In this document: piece after piece, positions 1 through 8,218 of the stretch
Position numbering within the stretch: the stretch's first letter is position 1
How the letters are laid out: the number at the start of each line of letters is the position of its first letter
Assembly: GCA_022402535.1 (NCBI GenBank)
Contig: JAKRSD010000030.1
Location: 1 to 59,182, forward strand
Source of the DNA: Flavobacteriales bacterium
Lineage (GTDB): Bacteria; Bacteroidota; Bacteroidia; CAIKAF01
Length of the DNA: 59,182 nt
Direction: 5' to 3'
The notes under the pieces: model-generated
Databases searched by the model: none
What the model was told of the DNA's origin: nothing
What the model saw: only the letters and a program-made list of their open reading frames with translations
Position numbers and translations under genes: made by a program

Positions 1-213
1 ACCATCAACTATACTGACGGAACTTCATTCACTACCGCAAACCTTACCGGACCGCAGGGGCCACAAGGAATTCAGGGAATACAAGGCATACAGGGTCCGC
101 AAGGAAATGGAATTTCAAATACCGTAGACAACGGAAACGGAACCTTTACCATCAATTATACCGACGGAACTTCTTTTACCACAGCCGATCTAACAGGTCC
201 TCAGGGACCAATC
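1..213 (+). repeat. 147-bp repeat module with Gly-X-Y collagen-like tract
   Basis: The TINYTDGTSFTT coding segment occurs at base 1 and again at base 148, a spacing of exactly 49 codons. Each copy is followed by a Gly-X-Y tract (GPQGPQGIQG-type). The copies differ at third positions, so this is an old, diverged internal repeat. More copies probably lie upstream of the window. Confidence 0.6.
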
Positions 214-1140
214 GGTCCCATGGGTCCCGATTGGAACATAACATCACTGGATTTTACTCCACAGGGAAATGCCGTTTTGACAACCGACCAACCACAAACT
301 TTTACATCTCCCATCAAAGCATGGTTACTTTCCGGAAACGGGGGAACCAATCCACCTACGGAATTTATCGGCACCACGGATGCCCAACCTTGGGTAATTA
401 AAACCAATGATTTGGAAAGAGCCCGGGTGCTGGCTACAGGAAATGTGGGAATAGGAGAAATAAACCCTGTTGACCGCCTACAGATTTCTAACGGGAATAC
501 ACGTATTGGCGAAGTGGTAACCACTGCCGGTGGCGAAGGATTTGGAAGATTGTTGTATTTCTCGGGAGGCAATGCCTTTGGCGGATTTAACAGCGACAAT
601 TCTGACCCGCTTTATATAGCCCGATACAACGTAAATACGGATGTTTCTCAACTACGAATGGTAATTGGAGACAACAACAACTATGGCTCTGCACAATCGG
701 ATGCATTCATTATCGGAAACACTCAGGCCGGTGGTTGGTTTCCCAAAGTAACGGTGCGTTCGGACGGAAAAACCACCATTACCCGCGACGGGGTTGGAGA
801 ACTAACGCCCAACGATGCCACATTGGCTCTGGCCGATGACGCAGGAACCGGACGAAGGGCCAGCATTTCATTCCACAACCTGAATGAGGCCGAAGGAACC
901 CTGACTCTTACGCAACAAGACAATACAGGGGTGGGATTGACGGCCGGACTGACCAACCGCAGAATCCGCCTGTTTGACAATCAGGCTCAGGGCTTAGGCT
1001 TACAAATTTCGGGAAACCTTTGGTACGGAAACAACAACAGCCGAACCCAAACCCGCTTAAATGCAGGCATACAGGGAAGCACGGGCGCACAATCCGGTTT
1101 TTATGAATTCAACCAGCCGTCTGGCAATAGTCAGGATTAG
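1..1140 (+). CDS. Collagen-like / tail-fibre-like surface protein, 5'-partial, ends at in-frame TAG
   Basis: The frame is open from the first base, so the true start lies upstream. The visible part begins with a TINYTDGTSFTT module, then seven Gly-X-Y triplets (bases 49-111), a second copy of the module and a short Gly-X-Y run. It then becomes a fibre-like domain carrying a NVGIGEINPVDRLQI motif, which resembles the GNVGIGT-type repeats of tail-fibre and Bacteroidota surface proteins. No membrane segment or type IX sorting domain is visible. Translation stops at TAG 1138-1140, but the same frame stays open to 1674 and continues the same kind of sequence, so this is probably the front of a protein broken by a nonsense change. 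The function is probably an extracellular filament or adhesin; this is inferred from composition only. Confidence 0.6.
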   Translation, partial: TINYTDGTSFTTANLTGPQGPQGIQGIQGIQGPQGNGISNTVDNGNGTFTINYTDGTSFTTADLTGPQGPIGPMGPDWNITSLDFTPQGNAVLTTDQPQTFTSPIKAWLLSGNGGTNPPTEFIGTTDAQPWVIKTNDLERARVLATGNVGIGEINPVDRLQISNGNTRIGEVVTTAGGEGFGRLLYFSGGNAFGGFNSDNSDPLYIARYNVNTDVSQLRMVIGDNNNYGSAQSDAFIIGNTQAGGWFPKVTVRSDGKTTITRDGVGELTPNDATLALADDAGTGRRASISFHNLNEAEGTLTLTQQDNTGVGLTAGLTNRRIRLFDNQAQGLGLQISGNLWYGNNNSRTQTRLNAGIQGSTGAQSGFYEFNQPSGNSQD

Positions 1141-1674
1141 AACTATCCCGCAGGGTATGCCGGTTCTACCTGGTGGCATCTTTTGGATATCCGCCACAGC
1201 AATAACACAAATAATTATGCGATGCAGTTTTCCGGTAATTTTTTCGACCAGAAACTATTTATGCGCAAAACCAACAACAATGGAGCCACACCGTGGTATC
1301 GCATTGTAAACTCAGCCGATGCGAATGCCACAAGCGGTTATTTGATGTATGATGCACATGCCCGAAATGCAACCGTGGAAGGAAGCATCCAGGTAAATAT
1401 TGTAAACGGAACCCTCACCATCACCGGATTTAATGAAGGTGGAGCAAACCAGGGGGTTTGGTACACACTGAACGGTGTGGCCAATGCCAAACTGGTTATT
1501 CTGATAACCAACGACGATACCGGAAACTGCGGCGGGTCGGCAAGAGTCAGCGCAACCCGAATTATCAACAATATCAATAATAATGGTGGCGTTCAGACGG
1601 TAAGCACCGATTTGGGCTGTAATGCTTCAGATGGTCATGTGATGACCTTTATGATTATGTTTAATCCGTTATAA
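1141..1674 (+). pseudogene. C-terminal remainder of the collagen-like surface protein, downstream of the TAG
   Basis: This stretch lies in exactly the same frame as the preceding gene and starts immediately after its TAG stop. It reads without interruption for 177 codons to TAA. The first usable start inside it is a TTG at 1183 with no convincing ribosome-binding context, so independent translation is doubtful. The N-terminal half (WWHLLDIRHSNN, QKLFMRKTNNN, TPWYRIVNS) resembles the tail-fibre-like segments that precede a terminal head domain. The last 100 residues are a compact, beta-rich, Asn- and Gly-rich domain with two Cys. It belongs to the upstream protein unless the TAG is a sequencing or assembly error. 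Confidence 0.55.
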
Positions 1675-1740
1675 CACGATCAACTTACATTAAATACGTT
1701 ATCTTTAGCCAGAAAATTTAATAACAGCAAGAACCTCCAA

Positions 1741-3015
1741 GTGACTTTTGACGATTTCAAATTAGACGATTCCATCAACGAAGGACTTTATTCCATGGGG
1801 TACAAAAGCCCCACTCCCATTCAGCAGCAGGCCATTCCGCTCATACTCGAAAATCACGATTTAATTGCCTGTGCCCAAACGGGAACCGGTAAAACCGCGG
1901 CTTATATATTGCCGGTTTTGCATAAAATTTTACAATCTGACAGAAAAGGACTGAACACCCTGATTATAGCTCCCACACGTGAACTCGCGGTGCAAATCGA
2001 TCAGCAGATTGAAGGATTTTCCTATTTTGTCAACATCAGTTCCATTGCCGTATATGGCGGGGGCGACGGCGTTACCTGGGAAATTCAGAAAAAAGCATTA
2101 ATCCAGGGAGCAGACATCATCATCGCCACTCCGGGAAGATTGTTGGCCCAATTGGGTTCGGGAACCATAAAATTTGATACGCTTCAACACCTGATTTTGG
2201 ACGAAGCAGACCGTATGCTGGATATGGGTTTCCATGATGATATCGTGCGCATTATTTCGCATTTGCCCAAAGAACGGCAGACCTTATTGTTCAGTGCTAC
2301 AATGCCTCCTAAAATTCGCGATTTAGCCAGAAGAATTTTGCGCGAACCCAAAGAAGTGAGTATAGCCATTTCGAAACCTGCAGAAGGCATCAATCAGCAG
2401 GCCTACTCGGTGTATGACACCCAAAAAGAAAAACTGTTGGAAAGTATTCTGGAAAATGAATCCTATCAGTCCATCATCATATTTGCATCCACCCGCGAAA
2501 ACGTAAAAAAGCTCGGACAACTGCTTCATAGAAAAGGATTGTCGGTTAAGGCATTCAGTTCAGACCTGGAACAGGCCGAACGCGAAAAAATCATGAATGA
2601 GTTTAAAAACAAACAACTCCGTATTCTGGTGGGTACCGACATTCTTTCGCGAGGAATTGATGTGGAAGGGGTAAGCCTTGTGGTAAACTACGATTCACCG
2701 CCCGACCCTGAAGATTATGTACACCGCATAGGACGTACGGCCAGAGCCGCCACACAGGGAACTGCCATTACGTTTATCAACCCGAAAGACCAGTTTAAAT
2801 TTGCCCGTATAGAAAGACTGATTGAGAAAGAAATTCCCAAAATACCTTTACCCGAAGGACTGGGCGAAGGTCCGGAATACAATCCGTCGAAGTTTAAAGA
2901 CGAGGGTCAAAAACCGAACAGGAAAAAATTCTTCAAAAAAAGACCGGGCGGTAAACCCTCTTCTCATTCAAACCATCAGGGAAATCAACGTCCCCGGAAC
3001 AACAATCCTCAATAA
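1741..3015 (+). CDS. DEAD-box ATP-dependent RNA helicase (RhlE-like)
   Basis: This 424-residue protein unwinds RNA duplexes using ATP and probably acts in ribosome assembly or mRNA turnover. Motifs appear in the expected order: a Q motif around PTPIQ (residues 24-28), Walker A AQTGTGKT (45-52), PTRELA (78-83), DEAD (154-157), SAT (185-187) and HRIGRTAR near residue 327. The tail from about residue 385 is basic and low complexity (Lys, Arg, Asn, Gln, Pro), as in RhlE-type helicases that bind RNA non-specifically. The start is a GTG, chosen because the conserved N-terminal FDDFKL element begins there. It stands alone as a transcription unit; a TATCTTTA box at 1700-1707 is a weak -7 candidate. 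Confidence 0.93.
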   Translation: MTFDDFKLDDSINEGLYSMGYKSPTPIQQQAIPLILENHDLIACAQTGTGKTAAYILPVLHKILQSDRKGLNTLIIAPTRELAVQIDQQIEGFSYFVNISSIAVYGGGDGVTWEIQKKALIQGADIIIATPGRLLAQLGSGTIKFDTLQHLILDEADRMLDMGFHDDIVRIISHLPKERQTLLFSATMPPKIRDLARRILREPKEVSIAISKPAEGINQQAYSVYDTQKEKLLESILENESYQSIIIFASTRENVKKLGQLLHRKGLSVKAFSSDLEQAEREKIMNEFKNKQLRILVGTDILSRGIDVEGVSLVVNYDSPPDPEDYVHRIGRTARAATQGTAITFINPKDQFKFARIERLIEKEIPKIPLPEGLGEGPEYNPSKFKDEGQKPNRKKFFKKRPGGKPSSHSNHQGNQRPRNNNPQ

Positions 3016-3025
3016 AAAGAAGAAA

Positions 3026-3077
3026 ATACTACGTATGTAGTATATCATACCTGAGTGGAGCAGCTACCTTTGTAGCT
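3026..3077. promoter_or_regulatory. Two perfect inverted repeats around a TAnnTTTG promoter box
   Basis: ATACTAC-GTAT-GTAGTAT (3026-3043) and AGCTAC-CTTT-GTAGCT (3062-3077) are both perfect inverted repeats with 4-base centres, 18 bases apart. Both have CTAC in the left arm and GTAG in the right arm. TACCTTTG at 3065-3072 matches the Bacteroidota -7 box and lies inside the second repeat, 26 bases before the lipoprotein ATG. They could be operator sites or short hairpins. Confidence 0.45.
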
Positions 3078-3098
3078 ACAAACTTAACACTCTTATTT

Positions 3099-3566
3099 AT
3101 GAAAAAGCTAGTAGCACTTTCTCTGGTAGTAGCTGGAGCCCTTTCCTTTCAATCCTGCAAAAAAAGTACGGCATTCGAAAAAGGCACCATCAGCTTTAAA
3201 GCAGACGGAACCACCGTGGTTTGCAACATAGGCGTGGTTGGGCAATATACCATCGGAAATACGGTAACCATCAGTGGAAACCAACAGTCGGGAATCGTTA
3301 CCCGCACTTTCGGTATCACTTGTCCGAATGCCCAGTTGGGAATCAATCAGTCTCAGCCCTCAGGCGACAACCTGGTTATTACCTATACCAGCAACCTGGA
3401 TATGTATGCCACTCACTGGGATGATGTTCTTTTGGGAGAAGGTGAAGTGGATTTTGAAATTATCAGTGCCGACGAAATCAAAGCCACATTCAGCGGAGTA
3501 CTGAAAAAACAAAACGGTGGCGGTTCGGTTACCATTACCGACGGAAAAGCCTGGACAGGAAACTAA
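3099..3566 (+). CDS. Small secreted lipoprotein of unknown function
   Basis: This 155-residue protein begins with a Lys-rich N-region, a hydrophobic core and SFQSC (Cys20), a typical Bacteroidota lipoprotein signal followed by KKS. The mature part is rich in Thr, Ser, Gly and short beta-strand-like stretches, with two further Cys that could form a disulfide. I do not recognise a named domain. It has its own promoter box and a strong terminator directly downstream, so it is a monocistronic unit between the RNA helicase and a convergent ABC permease. A localisation in the periplasmic leaflet or outer membrane is inferred from the signal. Confidence 0.75.
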   Translation: MKKLVALSLVVAGALSFQSCKKSTAFEKGTISFKADGTTVVCNIGVVGQYTIGNTVTISGNQQSGIVTRTFGITCPNAQLGINQSQPSGDNLVITYTSNLDMYATHWDDVLLGEGEVDFEIISADEIKATFSGVLKKQNGGGSVTITDGKAWTGN

Positions 3567-3595
3567 GATACAATCAGCCCCTATCCCGTCCTTAC

Positions 3596-3621
3596 AGCCT
3601 CCCTTAACGGAGGCTTTTTTA
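3596..3621 (+). terminator. Rho-independent terminator of the lipoprotein gene
   Basis: AGCCTCC (3596-3602) and GGAGGCT (3609-3615) form a perfect 7-bp stem with a 6-base loop, followed by a run of T. It sits 30 bases after the lipoprotein stop and abuts the end of the convergent permease gene. Confidence 0.85.
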
Positions 3622-4863
3622 TTTACTTCGCATGGCTTCGATAGGGTCTAACTTAGAGGCCGAATAGGCCGGCGCAATTCCGGCAATGAGCCCCGTAATT
3701 ACGGAAATACTCATGCCGATTAAACCGTTCTGAAGAGAGAGTATCATAGCAAAATCGGCATATTTAGTAATTATCAATGTAGAAAGCCAAACCAAAAATA
3801 AGCCGAACACACAGCCGATAACCGAAAGCACCACAGCCTCCGTTAAAAACTGTATCAGGATAAAATGTTTTTTGGCGCCCAGCGCTTTCTGAATACCGAT
3901 CATCTGCGTGCGCTCTTTTACTGATACAAACATGATATTGGCAATACCGAATCCGCCTATGAATATAGAAAACATGCCGATCAGCCATCCCACCACGTTC
4001 AACACGCCAAATATGGATTTTGTCTGGTTGGCAATGATGGTAATTTCATTCAATGAGAAATTATTGTCTTCCACCGGTTTTAAGCGTCTTCCCCCACGCA
4101 TGATTCCCGTTAGCTCATCTTTGAGTGCCTGAACCGAATAGCCTGGCTTAGCCTTTACCAAGATTTCAGAAAACAGGGCCGGATTCTTTAGGTTAATCAC
4201 CGTGCGAAACATATTGAGCGGCACAAAAACCGCCTCGTCATTAAATCCGCCAAAGAGTCCTTTTCCTTCTTTTTCCAACACCCCGATTACCAACAGCCGT
4301 TGGTTCCGCACCACAATTTCTTTATCCAATGGATTGGCTTCACCAAACAGTTTTTGGGCAATTCCGGCACCCAAAATAGCGACCGGTGTACCCACCCGCG
4401 ATTCATTCTCGGAAAAATACCGTCCCTGGGCCACCGGAAAATTCCACACATCCTTAAATTCTTTGGAAACTCCAAAAACCTGAACCCCTTCGCGAAATTC
4501 ACCCTTCCACTTAACCGTAGCCGAAACCTGTGCCCGGTAGGCCATATCGCCCACGGCTTCAGAACGGGTACGGATGTTTTCAAAATCTTCAAGACTCGGA
4601 TTGGGGCGGCTCATAAATTTCCACCACGGGTAATCGGGTCCCATATCTTCCCAGGGCCATTTGCCCACAAAAACCACATCGCTTCCCAAAGAAGAAATAC
4701 TGTCCTGCACACTTTTGCTGAGCGAATCCACCGCCGAAAGCACCAAAATGATAGAGTAAATTCCGATGACGATACCCAACAGCGAAAGGAAAGAACGCAG
4801 CTTATTGGCCCACAATGCCGCCAGGGCAAATATCACACTCTCGCCGATCTGTTTAAACAACAT
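3619..4863 (-). CDS. ABC transporter permease, MacB/FtsX family
   Basis: This 414-residue inner-membrane protein has the MacB layout: one transmembrane helix near the N-terminus (about residues 19-45), a periplasmic MacB-PCD-like domain, then three C-terminal helices (from about residue 285) forming the FtsX permease domain. The cytoplasmic ERTQMIGIQKALGA motif is the coupling helix typical of this family. Such proteins work as dimers with a separate ATPase and move substrates from the periplasm through an outer-membrane partner, or transduce force. No ATPase or membrane-fusion gene is next to it, so the partner must be encoded elsewhere and the substrate is unknown. It is divergent from purH. 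Confidence 0.9.
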   Translation of the reverse strand: MLFKQIGESVIFALAALWANKLRSFLSLLGIVIGIYSIILVLSAVDSLSKSVQDSISSLGSDVVFVGKWPWEDMGPDYPWWKFMSRPNPSLEDFENIRTRSEAVGDMAYRAQVSATVKWKGEFREGVQVFGVSKEFKDVWNFPVAQGRYFSENESRVGTPVAILGAGIAQKLFGEANPLDKEIVVRNQRLLVIGVLEKEGKGLFGGFNDEAVFVPLNMFRTVINLKNPALFSEILVKAKPGYSVQALKDELTGIMRGGRRLKPVEDNNFSLNEITIIANQTKSIFGVLNVVGWLIGMFSIFIGGFGIANIMFVSVKERTQMIGIQKALGAKKHFILIQFLTEAVVLSVIGCVFGLFLVWLSTLIITKYADFAMILSLQNGLIGMSISVITGLIAGIAPAYSASKLDPIEAMRSK

Positions 4864-4987
4864 GTGGGTATCTTTTATGAATTAACCGTAAAAACGTTCC
4901 CGAAAATAGCACGCTTTTTTTCACTTTTGCACCAAATTAGACAAGCGGCAGGGAATTATCTGCCAAAAACCAATCAAAATACCTCAA

Positions 4988-6520
4988 ATGAGCACGGACG
5001 GCAACAAAAAAATCCAAAGAGCCCTTATTTCTGTTTTCGACAAAACAGGACTGGAACCCATCGTAAAAACCCTGCATGAACAAGGTGTGGAAATACTCAG
5101 CACCGGCGGAACCCGCGAGTTTGTGGAAGCGATGGGCATTCCCGTAACCAAGGTGGAAGACCTTACGGCATATCCTTCTATTCTGGGCGGTAGGGTAAAA
5201 ACCCTGCACCCTAAAGTATTCGGCGGAATTCTGGCCCGTACGGCAAACGCTTCGGACCTGGCCGAGCTGGAACAATACCAGATTCCTACGGTAAATCTGG
5301 TTATCGTGGATTTATATCCTTTCGAAAAAACGGTGGCTTCCACGCAGGATAAACAGGCTATCATTGAAAAAATAGACATAGGCGGCATTTCGCTGATTCG
5401 GGCAGCGGCTAAAAACCACAACGATGTGCTTATTGTGCCCTGTGTGGAATGGTACGAAAAACTGCATGCATTACTCACTTCACAAAACGGAGAAACTACG
5501 CTGGGCCAACGTCGTCTGTTTGCCGCCAAAGCGTTTGAGGTAAGTTCTCATTATGATACCGCCATTTTCAATTGGTTCAATACCGAAGAACAGATTCCGG
5601 CGCTTAAAATGAGCGAAACCACTGCCAAAACCCTTCGTTATGGCGAAAACCCGCACCAGAAAGGCTATTATTTCGGCGATTTTGAACGTGCGTTTGAACA
5701 GTTGAACGGCAAAGAAGTATCGTACAACAACCTGTTGGATATTGATGCGGCGGTGAATCTGATTGCCGACTTCCGCGAAACGGCTTTTGCCATTTTGAAA
5801 CATAACAATGCCTGCGGCATGGCAGAAGATGCAGTGCTGAAAAATGCTTATCTGAAAGCCCTTGCAGGCGATCCGGTTTCGGCATTCGGAGGGGTGCTGA
5901 TTACCAACCGTACTATTGATTTGGCCACGGCCGAAGAAATGAACAAACTCTTTTTTGAAGTAATCATAGCTCCGGCGTATGATGCTGAAGCATTGGAATT
6001 ATTGAAGTCTAAAACCAACCGGATTATTCTGCTCAACAAAGGTGTAACGCTTTCGGTCAATACGGTGCGCACGGCGCTCAACGGATTTTTGGTGCAGGAA
6101 CGCGACACCCTCACCGAAACCGCCGATATGCTGAAAACCGTAACCGATACCGCACCCACCCAAAGCCAGACCGCCGATTTACTTTTTGCCGTAAAACTGG
6201 TAAAACATACCAAATCCAACGCTATTATTTTGGTTAAAGACGGGCAGTTGGTGGGCATAGGCACGGGACATACCTCACGCATTGATGCGCTGAAACATGC
6301 TATTGCCAAAGCTGCCGAAGCCGGTCTGAGTGTGGAAGGAGCCGTAATGGCCAGCGATGCCTTTTTCCCGTTTAACGATTGTGTGCAGATTGCCCATGAA
6401 GCCGGTGTAAAAGCGGTTATACAGCCGGGCGGTTCCGTGCGCGATAAAGACTCGGTGGACTATTGTAACCAAAACGGACTGGCGATGGTGATGACCGGCG
6501 TACGCCATTTTAAGCATTGA
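4988..6520 (+). CDS. purH: Bifunctional AICAR formyltransferase / IMP cyclohydrolase
   Basis: PurH (510 residues) performs the last two steps of purine synthesis in the cytosol: formylation of AICAR by 10-formyl-THF and closure to IMP. The N-terminal MGS-like IMP cyclohydrolase domain shows STGGT (38-42) and KTLHPK (71-76). The formyltransferase domain shows RYGENPHQ (217-224) and the Lys-His pair in KHNNACG (271-277). Length matches the family (about 510-530). It stands upstream of the mre operon, an order common in Bacteroidota, but 554 bases and a separate mreB promoter separate them. A CACTTTTG box at 4922-4929 is a weak promoter candidate. Confidence 0.97.
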   Translation: MSTDGNKKIQRALISVFDKTGLEPIVKTLHEQGVEILSTGGTREFVEAMGIPVTKVEDLTAYPSILGGRVKTLHPKVFGGILARTANASDLAELEQYQIPTVNLVIVDLYPFEKTVASTQDKQAIIEKIDIGGISLIRAAAKNHNDVLIVPCVEWYEKLHALLTSQNGETTLGQRRLFAAKAFEVSSHYDTAIFNWFNTEEQIPALKMSETTAKTLRYGENPHQKGYYFGDFERAFEQLNGKEVSYNNLLDIDAAVNLIADFRETAFAILKHNNACGMAEDAVLKNAYLKALAGDPVSAFGGVLITNRTIDLATAEEMNKLFFEVIIAPAYDAEALELLKSKTNRIILLNKGVTLSVNTVRTALNGFLVQERDTLTETADMLKTVTDTAPTQSQTADLLFAVKLVKHTKSNAIILVKDGQLVGIGTGHTSRIDALKHAIAKAAEAGLSVEGAVMASDAFFPFNDCVQIAHEAGVKAVIQPGGSVRDKDSVDYCNQNGLAMVMTGVRHFKH

Positions 6521-6743
6521 TGGGTTGGTTGGTTGTCTGTAAATGGTTAATAGGCAATTATTCCGCTATGCTCCATAATGCGCTTCGCTCCGGGAATTAG
6601 GCAATAGTCTTTGTTCTTATGTTATATTATTTGAATTCTGTCTTTGATCTTTGTTCAATTATCATAAGCAAACAGCACATAAGCACATCGATTTATCTGC
6701 ACATTAAAATCCCTGATTCTGAAAACCACCCATGAGCTGGCGC

Positions 6744-6810
6744 GGGATGGAAGCGGGCAGTCCGGAGTGCAGACGCTTCGGTCGGCACGAGGACTGTGAG
6801 CGGACAGCCC
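6744..6810 (+). ncRNA. Candidate structured RNA or intergenic hairpin element
   Basis: CAGTCC (6758-6763) pairs with GGACTG (6791-6796). Inside it GTGC (6767-6770) pairs with GCAC (6785-6788), and GAC (6772-6774) pairs with GTC (6781-6783) around a GCTTCG loop. The hairpin is flanked by GGGATGGAAGCGGG on the left and TGAGCGGACAGCCC on the right, whose outer GGG and CCC can also pair. The flank pattern (GGGAT-GAAGCGG ... GAGCGGA-AGCCC) resembles an element I recall as recurrent between genes in Bacteroidota. I cannot name the family, and the strand is not certain. Confidence 0.45.
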
Positions 6811-6971
6811 AACACGGACATCGGTTTGAAAACGGCCGCTGAACCGCCCCTAAAAAAAAATTTGATTGTATTCAAATGCATTGATTTGTTTACCATACAT
6901 CCTCGAAAATGCCCACTTTTTTCGTTAAAAGGAACTACCCAAAATTACTTTCAGGATTATTCAAACATTTA

Positions 6972-7004
6972 TTTGCTAAAGCCGGCTTAAAACCTATATT
7001 TTTG
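6972..7004 (+). promoter_or_regulatory. mreB operon promoter (Bacteroidota type)
   Basis: TTTG at 6972-6975 (-33) and TATTTTTG at 6997-7004 (-7, TAnnTTTG) are separated by 21 bases, the spacing expected for the primary sigma factor of Bacteroidota. The mreB start lies 70 bases downstream. Confidence 0.7.
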
Positions 7005-7074
7005 CACAACAGAATGTTAACCGATTACATTCTTTTTAATTATTTGATTTTCAACTTAGTAAAGATATTTTAAC

Positions 7075-8097
7075 GTGGGTTTATTTGATTTTTTAACGCA
7101 GGAAATTGCCATCGACTTGGGTACGGCAAACACCCTCATCATACACAATGACAAAGTAGTGGTAGATGAACCGTCTATCGTAGCCATGGATGCCAAAAGC
7201 GGAAAAGTGATTGCCATAGGCAAAGAAGCCCTGCTGATGGAAGGAAAAACCCACTCCAAAATAGAAACCGTACGCCCGCTGAAAGACGGAGTGATTGCCG
7301 ATTTCTACGCCGCCGAGGAAATGATTCGCGGGATGATTAAAAAAATCACCAGCAAAAAGAGTTTTATTAAACCTTCGCTGCGCATGGTAATCTGTATTCC
7401 CTCCGGCATTACCGAGGTGGAAAAACGCGCCGTAAAAGACAGCGCCGAGCATGCAGGAGGCAAAGAAGTATATCTGATACATGAGCCTATGGCGGCAGCC
7501 ATAGGTATCGGTATCGATGTGGAAGAACCCAACGGAAATATGGTGATTGACATAGGCGGCGGAACTTCTGAAATTGCCGTAATTGCCTTGGGCGGTATCG
7601 TGTGTGATAAATCCATCCGCGTGGCGGGAGATGACTTTAACAACGACATTGAAGAATACATGCGCCGCCAACACAACATGATGGTGGGCACCCGCACGGC
7701 CGAACGTATTAAAATTGAAGTGGGCGCCGCACTTACCGAATTAGACAATCCGCCCGAAGATTTTAAAGTACACGGACGCGACCTGATGACCGGAATTCCC
7801 AAAGAACAGTCGATTACTTATTCTGAAATTGCATACGCTCTCGATAAATCACTTTCTAAAATTGAAGCCGCCGTACTCAGCGCCCTGGAAATGACTCCTC
7901 CTGAGTTATCCGCAGATATTTACAAAACCGGAATTTATCTTACCGGCGGCGGGGCCCTGCTTCGCGGACTGGATAAGCGCATCAGCATGAAAACCAAACT
8001 GCCCGTACACGTGGCCGAAGATCCGCTGAGAGCCGTAGCCCGCGGAACCGGAATTGCACTCAAAAACATTGACCGGTTTACCTTCCTGTTGAAATAA
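7075..8097 (+). CDS. mreB: Rod shape-determining protein MreB
   Basis: MreB (340 residues) is the bacterial actin that forms membrane-bound filaments and positions the cell-elongation machinery. The phosphate-binding loop DLGTANT (14-20) and the second ATP-site motif DIGGGTSE are present, and length is typical (330-350). The N-terminal GLFDFLTQEIAIDLG segment includes the short hydrophobic stretch used for membrane attachment. The start is GTG; no other start fits the conserved N-terminus. It is the first gene of mreB-mreC-mreD-mrdA-rodA, so the cell is expected to grow as a rod during at least part of its cycle. Confidence 0.97.
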   Translation: MGLFDFLTQEIAIDLGTANTLIIHNDKVVVDEPSIVAMDAKSGKVIAIGKEALLMEGKTHSKIETVRPLKDGVIADFYAAEEMIRGMIKKITSKKSFIKPSLRMVICIPSGITEVEKRAVKDSAEHAGGKEVYLIHEPMAAAIGIGIDVEEPNGNMVIDIGGGTSEIAVIALGGIVCDKSIRVAGDDFNNDIEEYMRRQHNMMVGTRTAERIKIEVGAALTELDNPPEDFKVHGRDLMTGIPKEQSITYSEIAYALDKSLSKIEAAVLSALEMTPPELSADIYKTGIYLTGGGALLRGLDKRISMKTKLPVHVAEDPLRAVARGTGIALKNIDRFTFLLK

Positions 8098-8218
8098 CTG
8101 CCGTAAACGGGTATTTTTCTACCTTTACGAACCGAACAAAATATGTATTCAACAGGCAGCACCCGAAAGGTAAAACCCGAGGGAGCATTCTGCCGGTAAA
8201 GGAAAACCAGGGGCACAC

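Larger units (their letters stand above)
6521..7074. other. 554-base purH-mreB intergenic region
   Basis: No convincing gene is present: short open frames here lack family motifs and conserved starts. Bases 6521-6740 are ordinary AT-rich sequence. Bases 6741-6812 hold a GC-rich hairpin element (listed separately), and the GC-rich character continues to about 6855, ending in a run of nine A. Bases 6860-7074 are AT-rich and contain the mreB promoter. The base composition of 6730-6855 differs sharply from its flanks. Confidence 0.7.

Noticed and set aside
4300-5079. Open frame of 259 codons on the plus strand opposite the permease
   Set aside because: It is antisense to the MacB-like gene, crosses into purH, and shows no domain; the permease and purH are well supported.
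6840-6870. Terminator at the A-run after the GC-rich element
   Set aside because: The run is A on the plus strand, and on the minus strand the T-run would precede the GC-rich part, so neither strand has a stem followed by T.
6796-6990. Open frame of 64 codons in the purH-mreB gap
   Set aside because: It runs through the GC-rich structured element and the mreB promoter, has no family motif and mixed composition; probably chance.
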